Shown piece by piece: positions 1 to 9,378 of a stretch of DNA of 64,000 bases. The notes beneath the pieces are model-generated. The model did not search any database, was not told the DNA's origin, and worked only from the letters and a program-made list of their open reading frames with translations. The stretch spans positions 1,302,001 to 1,366,000 of the forward strand of contig NZ_OY762512.1 in NCBI RefSeq assembly GCF_963665995.1, given 5' to 3'. A program made the position numbers and the translations under genes. This DNA is from Pleurocapsa sp. FMAR1 (GTDB lineage: Bacteria > Cyanobacteriota > Cyanobacteriia > Cyanobacteriales > Xenococcaceae). Position 1 is the first letter of the stretch, and every line of letters starts with the position of its first letter.

Positions 1-912
1 TTTGACATAATCAACTCGTCCAGCAGCAATAATTAATTTTTTACCTCCTAATTCTTCTTTGATTTGGTAGAGTCGATTTTTGGTTTCTGTTTTATCTAAA
101 ACGTCTTTAATATGCTGAGGATTTGTACCCACAGGGAAAGCATCAATATTAACGATTTGCCCTTTATAGCTCAATTGCGTAGTCATTTCAGGTTCAGCCA
201 AAGCCGTACCTACAGGAGTCATATGTCCATTTACGGCTTCTTGTTTAAGAATCTTAACAGGCTTGAGACTACGAACTACGTTGACAAAGTTTTCTGAATA
301 ACGGGGAACATGAAAACCAACAATATCACAGCAAAGTAGACTTTCAGCGATCGCATCACGCCACGGTAAAATATTAAAGACATCCACCGAGGGGAAAGGG
401 GTATGATGGAAAAAGGCAATTCGAGCATCGGGCTTTAGTTCTCGAATATACTGCGGTGCCATCCAGAGATTGTAGTCATGAATCCAGATCAAAGCATCGT
501 CGGCAGCTTCTTCACAAGCAGCTTCAGCAAAAAGGCGATTGATATATTTAAAGTTTTCCCATTCAGCCGTCTCGGAAGTAAAATGATAGGGAAAAGAATG
601 CAGAATAGGCCAAAAAGCCTCTTTAGAAGTGATGTGATAAAACTGTTTAACCTGCTCTTCATCTAAAGGGATGCGTCGCACATTATAATTAGCTTCCCCT
701 TCAATATTGACTCGCTCTTCAAAGCTGTCTTTTTGCCCTTCGTTTATTTCTTTCCAAGCAATCCATGTTCCTTGGTTGACATCAGCAAAGAAACTTTTGA
801 GGGTGGGAACAATGCCGTTGGGGCTTTTCTTGGGAACATAATGAATTTTGCCATCTTCTATTACTTCGTCATGAGGTTCGCGATGATAGAGAATAACTAA
901 AGATGATTTCAT
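1..912 (-). CDS. ggpS: Glucosylglycerol-phosphate synthase (C-terminus beyond window)
   Basis: Makes glucosylglycerol phosphate from ADP-glucose and glycerol 3-phosphate, the first step to the compatible solute glucosylglycerol in salt-stressed cyanobacteria. Reading the minus strand from the ATG at 912 gives a trehalose-phosphate-synthase-like GT20 protein starting MKSSLVILYHREPHDEV, followed by KKSPNGIVPTLKSFFAD, WIHDYNLW, AFFHHTPFPS and the GRVDYVK stretch near the window edge. These match my memory of Synechocystis GgpS almost motif by motif. About 304 residues are visible out of the roughly 500 usual for the family, so the C-terminal part lies before position 1. It is divergent from the glucosylglycerol hydrolase gene next door. 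The alternative is a trehalose-phosphate synthase, but the N-terminus resembles GgpS more closely. Confidence 0.9.
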   Translation of the reverse strand, partial: MKSSLVILYHREPHDEVIEDGKIHYVPKKSPNGIVPTLKSFFADVNQGTWIAWKEINEGQKDSFEERVNIEGEANYNVRRIPLDEEQVKQFYHITSKEAFWPILHSFPYHFTSETAEWENFKYINRLFAEAACEEAADDALIWIHDYNLWMAPQYIRELKPDARIAFFHHTPFPSVDVFNILPWRDAIAESLLCCDIVGFHVPRYSENFVNVVRSLKPVKILKQEAVNGHMTPVGTALAEPEMTTQLSYKGQIVNIDAFPVGTNPQHIKDVLDKTETKNRLYQIKEELGGKKLIIAAGRVDYVK

Positions 913-1339
913 AATTTTGGTGGTTAAATTACAGTGTAAAAGGACAATGGATTGACAAGATAAAATGAAAGCCAAATTATCTATGCTATTTGATTTCTAA
1001 CTGCTGACAACTTTTCTATTTGTAATAGTTCTTAGATTTAATATCTAAAAATTAGCTATTTTTTCTTTAGCTAGCAAAATCTTGTGGTCGTTCTGTTTAC
1101 TCTATAAATTAAGCTTCTCCTAACTAATAAAAATGAGACTTATACAATTAAATCCTACACCAACTTCTGTCTTTAACTCAAATCTACCAAGATACAGCAA
1201 ATTTAGAAAATTTATCGATAATCTCTGCTATCCAAATTTAAAGAAGTTTAAAAACTTGGAGTAAACGGTTGCCGTGTTTTCTTCTATACCTCAGAATGGG
1301 TTAAAGAAAGTAAATTATCTATAGTTCAGAGAAAATTGC
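913..1339. promoter_or_regulatory. Divergent intergenic region ggpS / glucosylglycerol hydrolase
   Basis: This 427-base AT-rich gap separates the divergent start codons of ggpS and the hydrolase gene, so it must carry both promoters. I see no RNA gene, strong hairpin or repeat. Promoter boxes were not assigned because AT-rich matches are too frequent to be convincing. Confidence 0.5.
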
Positions 1340-3784
1340 GTGAAAGTAGAAGTAGATACATCAATTAGATTAGTCCCCGAAGCTACTGGGAAATTATTAG
1401 CTTGGGCATCAGGTTTAGAAAGTTCAACCAATAATTATCTAGAACAAGTCAAAGCCTTAGCCCGCAAATTAGGTGCGTATTATCGACCCGATGGCTTGAC
1501 GGAAATTGGTTTTTGGGTGCCTGGGCTAATGAGGGATGTTCTACACGAGCGAGAAATTTACCTAGAAGTTTTTACGCCTATAAAACCTATTGACTGGCAA
1601 CAAACAGAACAAACGATTAAATTTAAACGCGATCGCCTACACTTAGAACAGCAAGGAGAGTTTATCTGGGGTGTAGTGGCAGGAATGCAGCCAGGAAACC
1701 GCGAGCAAGCAGGTTCTTTCTACTGGTTGCGCTACATTGACCGCGCTGAAAAACTGCGGACTATTCGCGATTTGGTTCCTCTTTCCTTACCTTTCGGTAT
1801 TTTTGCCCCTGCTGAACTATATGACATAGATAGCCTTCAGGGAAATAGACAGGATTTAGATTATCTAGAGCGGACAGCTAAATCTGATGATCCCAAAATA
1901 AAAATTCCCCGCGTTAAAGATCCCAGAAATATTTTACAGATTCATGTAGGGACAGCTTCCTCTGAAGGAACGATTGCAGGGTTAACTCATATTTATCAAA
2001 AAATTGCTCATAAAATCAAGGAAAAAGAAGCTTTAACCCCTAGTGAACAAAATTATATTGGCTATGATGCGATCGAATTGTTACCTACCGAACCAACAAT
2101 CGAATATCGCGATGAATACAGCCCCGAAAGCGAATTTTTTGCTTTTATAGGCGAAGAAGACGATCTAATAGAAATAGAGCTATTTAAGCCTAATACCCAA
2201 GATTGGGGCTATGATGTACCCATCCTTGGTTCTAGCACTACTAATCCTGCTTTACTTGATAGTTTGCGTCCTGATGAGGTAGTAGATTTTATTGCTACTT
2301 TGCACAATTTTCCTACCCATCCTATTCAAGTAATTTACGATCTTGTTTATGGACACGCTGATAACCAAAGTGAGCTATTAATTGCTCGCGAATTTCTCAA
2401 AGGACCAAATATGTATGGTCAAGATCTCAACCATCAATTGCCAATGGTCAGGTCAATTCTCTTGGAAATGCAGCGACGCAAAATCAATACGGGGGCTGAC
2501 GGCATTCGTATTGATGGCGGTCAAGATTTTCGCTTTTTTAATCCTCTTTCAGGCAGGGTTGAACAGGATGATGCTTATTTATTAGAAATGAGTAATATTG
2601 TTCAAGAGGTAAAAGGTCACAAGCGACTGCTGTTTACTATTTTTGAAGATGGTCGTCCTTGGCCTGATGAAGGTTGGGAGGAAAAGTCTACCTATCGTGA
2701 GTTAATCGATCTCAAGCCAGAGTCCTATCAGTGGGGACCACTAATTTTTGCTCACAATACCCCCAGTCTTAAAGGGTTTTGGAACAAGAAGTGGTCTAGA
2801 GTCATGGAAATCATGACCATAGGCGATCATTGGATTACAGGCTGTGGTAATCATGATACTGTACGACGGGGTAATCAAATAAATGCTAAAGAAGCAATCA
2901 ACTGGAATCTAGGTACAACCCTGCCAGATGTTTTGCATAATGCTTACGATAACCCTGCGGTGACTTTGTGGGTCAACTGCTTTAGTCCTGGTTTGCCAAT
3001 GGACTTTATTAATGCCACCATGCACGCTCCTTGGCTATTTTTTCGTAATACTGATGAACAGTATGGAGTCAAGGTACTTTCTGAGGAAATGGGCTTTTTA
3101 GACTGGCAAATCAACCCCAGCCTCTATCAACAGTCTCATTGTTTTGTCCACATGAAAACTCTGGGATTTAAACAGCTAAAACAGTTAAACCAGTTTGGTG
3201 CAGCTTTACACCATGCCATGATCCAGCAAAACTATAATTTAGCCGAAGTAGTCGAAGTTCTGCGTGCTTGCACTAGCCCTGAGACACACTGTATTGAGGA
3301 TTTACCGCCCTGTACGGAGTTAATGCGGGTGGGAATGGTACGTTTTTTGAAAAAACTAGACGAAGACCGTTTAAAAAAATTTGCCTTAATGTTTATGGAA
3401 GACTGTTATCAGGTTTGTAATGTCTATAATTATGAATCTATGGTTGATAGCTCAAGAGCCGAATTTAACCTTGCTACGAGAGAGTTTCGTCATCAAAACC
3501 CTTGGCTAGCGCAAAATATTCTCAAAAACGATACTTTTGACAAACTCAAGGATAGTGAAAGAACCGTAGTTTATGGAATTCGGCATAATTCTGACCAAGA
3601 ACCAGCAGTGGCAATAATCGCGAATTTTGAAGGGGAAACAATTGAGCTAGATGTGTCAGAAATATTAGAAACCGATCTATCAGATTGGCAAATTGCGATC
3701 GCAACTCCCAACCTAAAAACAGACGATCTTGCCAACCTTAGCCTAAATAATAGTCAAGGTTTATTATTAACACGATCTGCATAA
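1340..3784 (+). CDS. gghA: Glucosylglycerol hydrolase (GghA-like, GH13-type fold)
   Basis: Predicted to hydrolyse glucosylglycerol to glucose and glycerol when salt stress is relieved. The 814-residue protein has alpha-amylase-superfamily landmarks in order: GADGIRIDGGQDF near residue 385-397 (candidate nucleophile Asp), FEDGRPW near 434 (candidate acid/base Glu) and TGCGNHDTVRRG near 500 (conserved His-Asp). The start is a GTG. Length and composition agree with the Synechocystis Slr1670-type hydrolase as I remember it. Divergence from ggpS places synthesis and breakdown of one osmolyte side by side, which supports the call. Other GH13 enzymes such as sucrose phosphorylase-like proteins are possible but fit the neighbourhood less well. 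Confidence 0.8.
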   Translation: MKVEVDTSIRLVPEATGKLLAWASGLESSTNNYLEQVKALARKLGAYYRPDGLTEIGFWVPGLMRDVLHEREIYLEVFTPIKPIDWQQTEQTIKFKRDRLHLEQQGEFIWGVVAGMQPGNREQAGSFYWLRYIDRAEKLRTIRDLVPLSLPFGIFAPAELYDIDSLQGNRQDLDYLERTAKSDDPKIKIPRVKDPRNILQIHVGTASSEGTIAGLTHIYQKIAHKIKEKEALTPSEQNYIGYDAIELLPTEPTIEYRDEYSPESEFFAFIGEEDDLIEIELFKPNTQDWGYDVPILGSSTTNPALLDSLRPDEVVDFIATLHNFPTHPIQVIYDLVYGHADNQSELLIAREFLKGPNMYGQDLNHQLPMVRSILLEMQRRKINTGADGIRIDGGQDFRFFNPLSGRVEQDDAYLLEMSNIVQEVKGHKRLLFTIFEDGRPWPDEGWEEKSTYRELIDLKPESYQWGPLIFAHNTPSLKGFWNKKWSRVMEIMTIGDHWITGCGNHDTVRRGNQINAKEAINWNLGTTLPDVLHNAYDNPAVTLWVNCFSPGLPMDFINATMHAPWLFFRNTDEQYGVKVLSEEMGFLDWQINPSLYQQSHCFVHMKTLGFKQLKQLNQFGAALHHAMIQQNYNLAEVVEVLRACTSPETHCIEDLPPCTELMRVGMVRFLKKLDEDRLKKFALMFMEDCYQVCNVYNYESMVDSSRAEFNLATREFRHQNPWLAQNILKNDTFDKLKDSERTVVYGIRHNSDQEPAVAIIANFEGETIELDVSEILETDLSDWQIAIATPNLKTDDLANLSLNNSQGLLLTRSA

Positions 3785-3818
3785 TCAATAACGGTATCTA
3801 GATTTAAAGGCTAAAACA

Positions 3819-6800
3819 ATGAAAGACACTGCCCAGAATCAATCTGTAGTCATCATGGCGGGAATGCACCGTTCTGGTAGTTCTTTGACCGCATCCCTAT
3901 TACAAAACGCAGGAATATACATTGGCGATCGCCTAATGGGAGCTACAGAAGCAAATCCCAAAGGTTATTTTGAAGATTGGGACTTTGTAGATTTTCATGC
4001 AAATGTATTGAGATCCCAAGGAATTGCTGATGAAGGATGGACTAAAGAGAATCAAATCAAAGTTCAGCAGCAGTATATGCTTACGGCTCGAAATTTGATT
4101 CTAGGAAGAAAAGAACATTCGATTTGGGGCTGGAAAGATCCTCGTACCACTTTATTTTTAGACTTTTGGGCACGGTTAATTCCCGATGCCAAATATATCT
4201 TTGTTTATCGTTCACCTTGGGAAGTTGTAGACTCCTTATTTCGTCGGGGTGACGTTATTTTTCGGACAAATCCTAATTTTGCTGTTCAGCAGTGGTGTAA
4301 TTATAATCAAGCAGTTTTAAATTTTTATCAACAGCACCAAGAGCGATCTTTTTTAATCGGCATTGAAAGCATCATTCAGAATTCAGATGGCTTTATTGAT
4401 TTAGTCAAGCAAAAATTTTCGTTAAAATTGCGATCGCCAGAATCTCTTTACGAACCAGCTTTATTTAATGCTAATAGTAACATTCACTATCGCCAGGCTT
4501 TAATTACTGAGTTCTTTCCCGAAGCAATAGATCTATATGCTCAACTACAACAAGCAGATAAAAGCAGTTCAGCCCCCGTGGCACATCAGTCGATAGACTT
4601 AACTTGTAAATCATGGATTTTGCAAGATTGGAGTGATTTAAAAGGAACAACAAGAGAAAAAGGCAATCTAGAAACAGAGCTAACAGAAACTCACCAAAAA
4701 CTCCACTCAGCCCAGGTCGAACAAGCTCAGGTTCAACATCAGTTAAACTTAAACACAGAACAACTAACAGAGACTCAACAGCAACTACAGGCAACTCAAA
4801 CAGAGCTAACAGAAACTCACCAAAAGCTCCATTCAGCCCAGGTAGAACAAGCTCAAGCGCAGCATCAGTTAAACTTAACTACAGAACAACTAACAGAGAC
4901 TCAACAGCAACTACAGTCAACTCAACTAGAGCTAACAGAAACTCAACAGCAGCTACAATCAGCCCAGGTAGAACAAGTTCAAGCGCAGCATCAGTTAAAC
5001 TTAACCACAGAACAACTAACAGAAACTCAACAGCAGCTACAATCAGCCCAGGTAGAACAAGTTCAAGCGCAGCATCAGTTAAACTTAACCACAGAACAAC
5101 TAACAGAAACTCAACAGCAACTACAGTCAACTCAACTAGAGCTAACAGAAACTCAACAGCAGCTACAATCAGCCCAGGTAGAACAAGTTCAAGCGCAGCA
5201 TCAGTTAAACTTAACTACAGAACAACTAACAGAGACTCAACAGCAGCTACAGTCAACTCAACCAGAGCTAGAACAAGCAAAGATAATAGAAGTCCAGGTA
5301 GTCCGACAACAAGTTGAAGAACAGTTAAATCAAGCTCAAAAACAGCTACAGATATCTCAAATGCAGGCGGAGCAGTTTAAGAGTTTGGTTGTAGCAATGG
5401 AAAGTAGTAAATTTTGGAAGTTGAGAAGATTGTGGTTTGATTGGAAACAAAAAACCAATCTGGGTGCAACAGATATTGTTTATCAAAATTATCTTTTCTC
5501 TTTAAACAAAGCTGCTCAAATCCCAACTGCTGTTGCGAATGTAAATGTAAATGTAAATACAGATATTCCCATAAGCGGGGATCCTAAATATCAAGTTTGG
5601 CTAGAGCGCAATTACCCTGGGCATAATGAGTTAAAAAAAATCAAAGAAAAAAGTTTGGCATTGGCTTACAAGCCTTTGATCAGCGTGATTGTGCCAGTCT
5701 ATAATCCTGAAGAAAAGTTCTTACGCCAGGCGATCGCCTCAGTAATTGAACAGGCTTATTCTAATTGGGAATTGTGTTTAGCTGATGACTGTTCAACTAA
5801 ACCTTATGTCAGATCGATTTTAGAAGAATATGCAGCACAAGATGAGCGGATCAAAGTCGTTTTTCGCTCAGAAAACGGTCATATTTGTCATACTTCTAAT
5901 TCTGCCTTGGAAATAGCTACAGGAGAATATATTGCCCTATTAGATCACGATGACCTATTGCCACCCCATGCTCTAGCCAGAGTTGCGGAACTACTAAATG
6001 AACATCCAGAGGCCGACTTTATCTATTCTGATGAAGACAAGATAGACGATAACCATATCTATCAAAGTCCCTTTTTTAAGCCAGATTGGTGTCCCGATTC
6101 ATTTCTGGCGCGGATGTATACTTGCCATTTAGGAGTTTACAGGCGATCGCTTGTTCAGTCAGTTGGTAATTTTCGAGTCGGCTTTGAAGGTAGCCAAGAT
6201 TACGATCTGGTGTTGCGGATAACTGAAAAAACTAATAATATCTTTCACATACCCGATATTCTTTATCACTGGCGGATTCATCTTCAGTCTACTGCCTCAG
6301 ATTCTAACGCTAAACCCTACGCTGCTGATGCTGCTAAAAAGGCGATCGCCGAAGCAATTGAACGACGGGGAGAGCCAGGTAAAATTAAGACTCAGGTAAG
6401 TTTTCCAGGGGTGTATCAGGTTCGCTATCAGATCAAAGAACAAAAGTTAGTCAGTATAATTATTCCTACCAAAGATTTAGCGGACACCTTAGACGTTTGC
6501 CTAAAGTCTATTTTTGCTCAAACGACCTATTCCAACTATGAAGTTGTTGTAATCGACAACAATAGCACTGAGGCAAAGACTGCTCAATGTCTGGCAGATT
6601 GGCAAAAGCAACAGCCGCAACGTTTTCGCTCTATTCCCTATCACGTGCCGTTTAATTATTCTCAGATCAATAACTATGCCGTCCAACAGGTGAAAGGGGA
6701 CTATCTGCTGTTTCTCAATAACGACATAGAAGTAATCACCAAGGGCTGGTTAACAGCCATGGTAGAACAGGCACAAAGAAAGTCTATTGGGGCAGTAGGT

Positions 6801-7271
6801 AGCCTGCTGCTTTACCCTGATGACACTATCCAGCACGCGGGTGTAGTGGTGGGCTTAGGTGGTGTGGCAGGACATAGCCATAAACATCTGCATATTTCTC
6901 AGCCTGGCTATATGTTTCAGGTAGTTTCTACCAACAATTATTCGGCGGTTACTGGAGCGTGTTTAATGTGTCGGCGAGAAGTATTTGCAGAAGTGCAGGG
7001 GTTTGAAGAAGATCTGGCGATCGCCTTTAATGATGTTGATTTTTGTCTTAAAATTGCCAAGCTAGGTTACAACAACATTTATCTGCCCCACGTAGTTTTA
7101 TACCACTATGAGTCCAAAAGTCGGGGATATGAAAACACCCCTGAAAAACAGGCTCGCTTTGCCAAAGAGGTCAATTACATGAAGCAAAAATGGCAAAAGG
7201 TTTGTCTGCACGACCCTTGCTATAGCCCTAATTTGACTAAAGATTACGAGAACTACAGCATTAATGTTTAA
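3819..7271 (+). CDS. Sulfotransferase / coiled-coil / double GT2 glycosyltransferase fusion
   Basis: A 1150-residue fusion. Residues 10-240 form a sulfotransferase-like domain: the PAPS-binding P-loop is GMHRSGSSLTASLL, and YIFVYRSPWEVVDSLF resembles the 3'-phosphate-binding helix. Residues about 275-515 are a Gln/Leu/Thr-rich coiled coil built of repeated 14-residue modules. Two family-2 glycosyltransferase domains follow. The first starts at LISVIVPVYNP (about residue 619) with LDHDDLLPP as the nucleotide-binding acidic site. The second starts at LVSIIIPTKD (about 876) with FLNNDIEVI. No signal peptide or membrane helix is evident, so action is expected at the cytoplasmic face, probably on a cell-surface glycan that is both sulfated and glycosylated. 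It follows the hydrolase gene by 34 bases. The substrate is unknown. Confidence 0.8.
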   Translation: MKDTAQNQSVVIMAGMHRSGSSLTASLLQNAGIYIGDRLMGATEANPKGYFEDWDFVDFHANVLRSQGIADEGWTKENQIKVQQQYMLTARNLILGRKEHSIWGWKDPRTTLFLDFWARLIPDAKYIFVYRSPWEVVDSLFRRGDVIFRTNPNFAVQQWCNYNQAVLNFYQQHQERSFLIGIESIIQNSDGFIDLVKQKFSLKLRSPESLYEPALFNANSNIHYRQALITEFFPEAIDLYAQLQQADKSSSAPVAHQSIDLTCKSWILQDWSDLKGTTREKGNLETELTETHQKLHSAQVEQAQVQHQLNLNTEQLTETQQQLQATQTELTETHQKLHSAQVEQAQAQHQLNLTTEQLTETQQQLQSTQLELTETQQQLQSAQVEQVQAQHQLNLTTEQLTETQQQLQSAQVEQVQAQHQLNLTTEQLTETQQQLQSTQLELTETQQQLQSAQVEQVQAQHQLNLTTEQLTETQQQLQSTQPELEQAKIIEVQVVRQQVEEQLNQAQKQLQISQMQAEQFKSLVVAMESSKFWKLRRLWFDWKQKTNLGATDIVYQNYLFSLNKAAQIPTAVANVNVNVNTDIPISGDPKYQVWLERNYPGHNELKKIKEKSLALAYKPLISVIVPVYNPEEKFLRQAIASVIEQAYSNWELCLADDCSTKPYVRSILEEYAAQDERIKVVFRSENGHICHTSNSALEIATGEYIALLDHDDLLPPHALARVAELLNEHPEADFIYSDEDKIDDNHIYQSPFFKPDWCPDSFLARMYTCHLGVYRRSLVQSVGNFRVGFEGSQDYDLVLRITEKTNNIFHIPDILYHWRIHLQSTASDSNAKPYAADAAKKAIAEAIERRGEPGKIKTQVSFPGVYQVRYQIKEQKLVSIIIPTKDLADTLDVCLKSIFAQTTYSNYEVVVIDNNSTEAKTAQCLADWQKQQPQRFRSIPYHVPFNYSQINNYAVQQVKGDYLLFLNNDIEVITKGWLTAMVEQAQRKSIGAVGSLLLYPDDTIQHAGVVVGLGGVAGHSHKHLHISQPGYMFQVVSTNNYSAVTGACLMCRREVFAEVQGFEEDLAIAFNDVDFCLKIAKLGYNNIYLPHVVLYHYESKSRGYENTPEKQARFAKEVNYMKQKWQKVCLHDPCYSPNLTKDYENYSINV
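4680..5275 (+). repeat. In-gene tandem repeats encoding a 14-residue coiled-coil module
   Basis: The landmark AGTTAAACTTA recurs at 4741, 4867, 4993, 5077 and 5203, spaced 126, 126, 84 and 126 bases apart. All spacings are multiples of 42 bases, that is 14 residues or two heptads. The repeats are nearly identical at the DNA level, which points to recent expansion and contraction by recombination or slippage. They lie wholly inside the coiled-coil linker of the fusion gene. Confidence 0.9.
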
Positions 7272-7346
7272 GCAGCCAGACTCTTGACCATATTTAACAG
7301 TTTTCCCTCAAATAAAATTTTATCTAAACGTTTAGCTCCTAATTTT

Positions 7347-7418
7347 AACCTATAACCTGATAACCTATAACTAGTACAAATAACTTGACTATACCTGTTA
7401 TAGGTTAAAGGTTATAGA
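7347..7418. terminator. Candidate bidirectional terminator between convergent genes
   Basis: AACCTATAACCTGATAACC is followed by GTTATAGGTTAAAGGTTATAG, giving a long imperfect inverted repeat. It sits in the 177-base gap between two genes that converge on it, so it could terminate both. The stem is AT-rich, so strength is uncertain. Confidence 0.45.
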
Positions 7419-7448
7419 TTAGAGAGAGAGTCACAGTGGCAAACTTGA

Positions 7449-8222
7449 TTAAGCTCGCTTACGTATTTTACGAGATGGAATTTTTGAGCAGTCTACTTTA
7501 GCTACCAGTTTACTTAAAGGCAGGATGCGAATGCGACCATCCATTGTATTAGCTTGATAAACCTTATGATGATTCAAGTCTAAAGCAGTCATCCAGCCGC
7601 TTTTATGATGATATGCTCCTGTCTCAATACCTAGCCATCCTCTACCTGCTGCAATCTGTCCTGCCTGCACTCCAGGCAAGGTGAAGGTAATAGTATGACC
7701 AGTAATTATTAGTTTTTTAGGAAAAAAGGCTTGATCGCTACTATGAAAGTCTTCTCTAATCCAGCAAAATTGATCGGCACCTTGTTGGGGCAAAGGAACA
7801 TTAGGATCGACTCCTGCGTGAACTAGCCAGTAATCACCCAAATCTAAGTATAAGGGTAGACTCTTGATCCAGTCGATATGCTCTTGAGGAATTTTGCTAT
7901 CGTAGCTAGCTACCGTAGAATGACCACCACTGTATAACCAGCCTTGATACAGATCGATAGATACTTCTCCACGACCAACTACATCGAGCAGCATTTCTTC
8001 GTGGTTGCCTCTCAAGCAAGTGTATTGATTGCGCATTACAAAATCCACAACCTGAGCGCTTTTGGGACCGCGATCGATTAAATCACCCAAAAAATACACT
8101 TTGTCTTCACTAGTAGGTGAAATAGAGTCTAGTAATGCAATTAAAGCGTCATAGTGTCCATGTACGTCACCAATGACAATTCGGCGATTTGTGGTCATGT
8201 TGGCTGTTCTAAGGATGTGCAT
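7449..8222 (-). CDS. PPP-family metallophosphatase (Ser/Thr phosphatase or ApaH-like)
   Basis: A metal-dependent phosphoesterase of the calcineurin-like PPP family. The canonical blocks are visible in order: GDVHGH near residue 18, GDLIDRGP near 46, LRGNHEE near 75, and GHT in the second half. These provide the Asp/His/Asn ligands of the dinuclear metal site. Length of 257 residues fits bacterial PrpA/PrpB-type protein phosphatases and symmetrical Ap4A hydrolases; I cannot separate these by reading. The second ATG at 8198 (MTTNRRIVIGDVHGH) is an equally likely start because the family motif begins close to the N-terminus. It is convergent with the fusion gene on its left. Confidence 0.8.
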   Translation of the reverse strand: MHILRTANMTTNRRIVIGDVHGHYDALIALLDSISPTSEDKVYFLGDLIDRGPKSAQVVDFVMRNQYTCLRGNHEEMLLDVVGRGEVSIDLYQGWLYSGGHSTVASYDSKIPQEHIDWIKSLPLYLDLGDYWLVHAGVDPNVPLPQQGADQFCWIREDFHSSDQAFFPKKLIITGHTITFTLPGVQAGQIAAGRGWLGIETGAYHHKSGWMTALDLNHHKVYQANTMDGRIRILPLSKLVAKVDCSKIPSRKIRKRA

Positions 8223-8433
8223 CCTAAAATTACTTTTTGCGACTCAAAGGTTCTACTGATGATAAAAGTAAATTGTCAACTTATTAATAAGTATTCTCTA
8301 ATAATTATCAATAATGTGTATATCGAATGGTTAATGTTTATTTCTAACAAATAAACATATCGGCAATCAAGAAAATTAACCCTACTAAAGTATAGGAGGA
8401 CAATGACTAAACGAGTAGTCTCATCTGGGGCAA

Positions 8434-8701
8434 TGACCAAAATAAAAATTCGGCAACAGCCATCTAAACCCGCTTGGCTCGATTAGGCGATCGCTAATCT
8501 TTAGATGTAATTTTATTAGATCATTCCCGTTGTGAACGCAAGACAGCAGGAGTGGCAATTAACATAATGTTTCGCTATCCTCTCGATCATCGATTAGCCC
8601 GTTAGTCAACGGCGATCGCCAAACAAGAATTAGAGCATTTTGAAGTGGATCAGTGGTTAAAAAAATGTTATATTCCCTTTGCATCTCTAAATTCTCTTTA
8701 G
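8434..8701 (+). pseudogene. miaE: Decayed miaE (tRNA-(ms2io6A)-hydroxylase) remnant
   Basis: Reading through stops gives RQQPSKPAWLD*AIANL and then, after a frameshift near 8502, DVILLDHSRCERKTAGVAI, MFRYPLDHRLAR*STAIA and KQELEHFEVDQWLKK. The DHSRCERKTAGVA block and the QELEHFE block are characteristic of MiaE, a diiron tRNA hydroxylase, and together supply metal-ligand carboxylates and His residues. At least three in-frame stops and one frameshift are present, and both ends are missing (the intact protein is about 200 residues). The product cannot be functional. An intact copy elsewhere in the genome is possible. Confidence 0.8.
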
Positions 8702-8803
8702 TTAGAACTGTAATGTAAGTTTGCCATGAGTTGATGTAAAACACATTTTTGGATATGAAAACAAAAGTGATCGATCACTGGGCGTGGAATAGCGGTACGA
8801 CCC

Positions 8804-8864
8804 TGCGGATTGAGCGAGAGAGAGGCTTCTGGTTAAGAAGCATCTCTCGCTCGTGAAAATCCGC
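8804..8864. repeat. Strong inverted repeat (hairpin)
   Basis: GCGGATT, then GAGCGAGAGAGAGGCTTC, a short loop, GAAGCATCTCTCGCTC and finally AATCCGC. The inner arms pair over about 16 positions and the outer arms over 7 more. It lies between the miaE remnant and the zinc-protease gene. No T-run follows on either strand, so it looks more like a small palindromic repeat element than a classical terminator. Confidence 0.6.
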
Positions 8865-8905
8865 CCACTAGAATCCATAATTTAAACCTTTTGCCTTTGC
8901 CAAAC

Positions 8906-9358
8906 ATGAGGAAAGCTAAACAACCATTGACTATTGGTTGGCGAGAAATTCTATCGTTGCCAGCGTTAAATGTCGCTCGCCTCAAAGCCAAAATTGATAC
9001 AGGAGCGCGCACTTCTGCCCTGCACGCTTTTAATTGCCAGGAATTTAAACTAGAAGGCAGAGCGATGATTCGCTTTGAGATTCATCCTGTGCAGCGTAAT
9101 AATAAAAAAACTGTATTGGCTGAGGCGCAATTATTAGAATATCGTCAAGTACGTAGTTCGGGAGGACACGCGCAAACTAGACCCGTCATTCTTACTGATG
9201 TAAGACTGGGTGAACAACAATGGCAAATAGAACTAACTTTAACCAACCGTGATGTGATGGGATTTCGGATGCTATTAGGTAGACAAGCTGTACGCGATCG
9301 CTTTTTAGTCAATCCTGGTAAATCCTATTTACAAAGTGACAACCACGAACATTCATAA
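8906..9358 (+). CDS. RimK-associated aspartyl/zinc protease-like protein (COG4067)
   Basis: A 150-residue protein of the putative ATP-dependent zinc protease family, a retropepsin-like fold commonly encoded next to ATP-grasp ligases. The active-site-like block KAKIDTGARTSALHA lies near residues 28-42, with RMLLGRQAVRDRF near the C-terminus as the second half-site typical of single-domain aspartic protease folds. I chose the ATG at 8906 rather than an in-frame TTG at 8891. It lies 20 bases before rimK and is presumably co-transcribed, which suggests it processes or counteracts RimK-made glutamate tails. That role is inferred. Confidence 0.8.
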   Translation: MRKAKQPLTIGWREILSLPALNVARLKAKIDTGARTSALHAFNCQEFKLEGRAMIRFEIHPVQRNNKKTVLAEAQLLEYRQVRSSGGHAQTRPVILTDVRLGEQQWQIELTLTNRDVMGFRMLLGRQAVRDRFLVNPGKSYLQSDNHEHS

Positions 9359-9378
9359 TTTAATAAAAAAACAAGCAA

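Noticed and set aside
4504-5130. Minus-strand frames rich in VVAVEFLLVVLWLSLTD
   Set aside because: Shadows of the coiled-coil repeats on the opposite strand.
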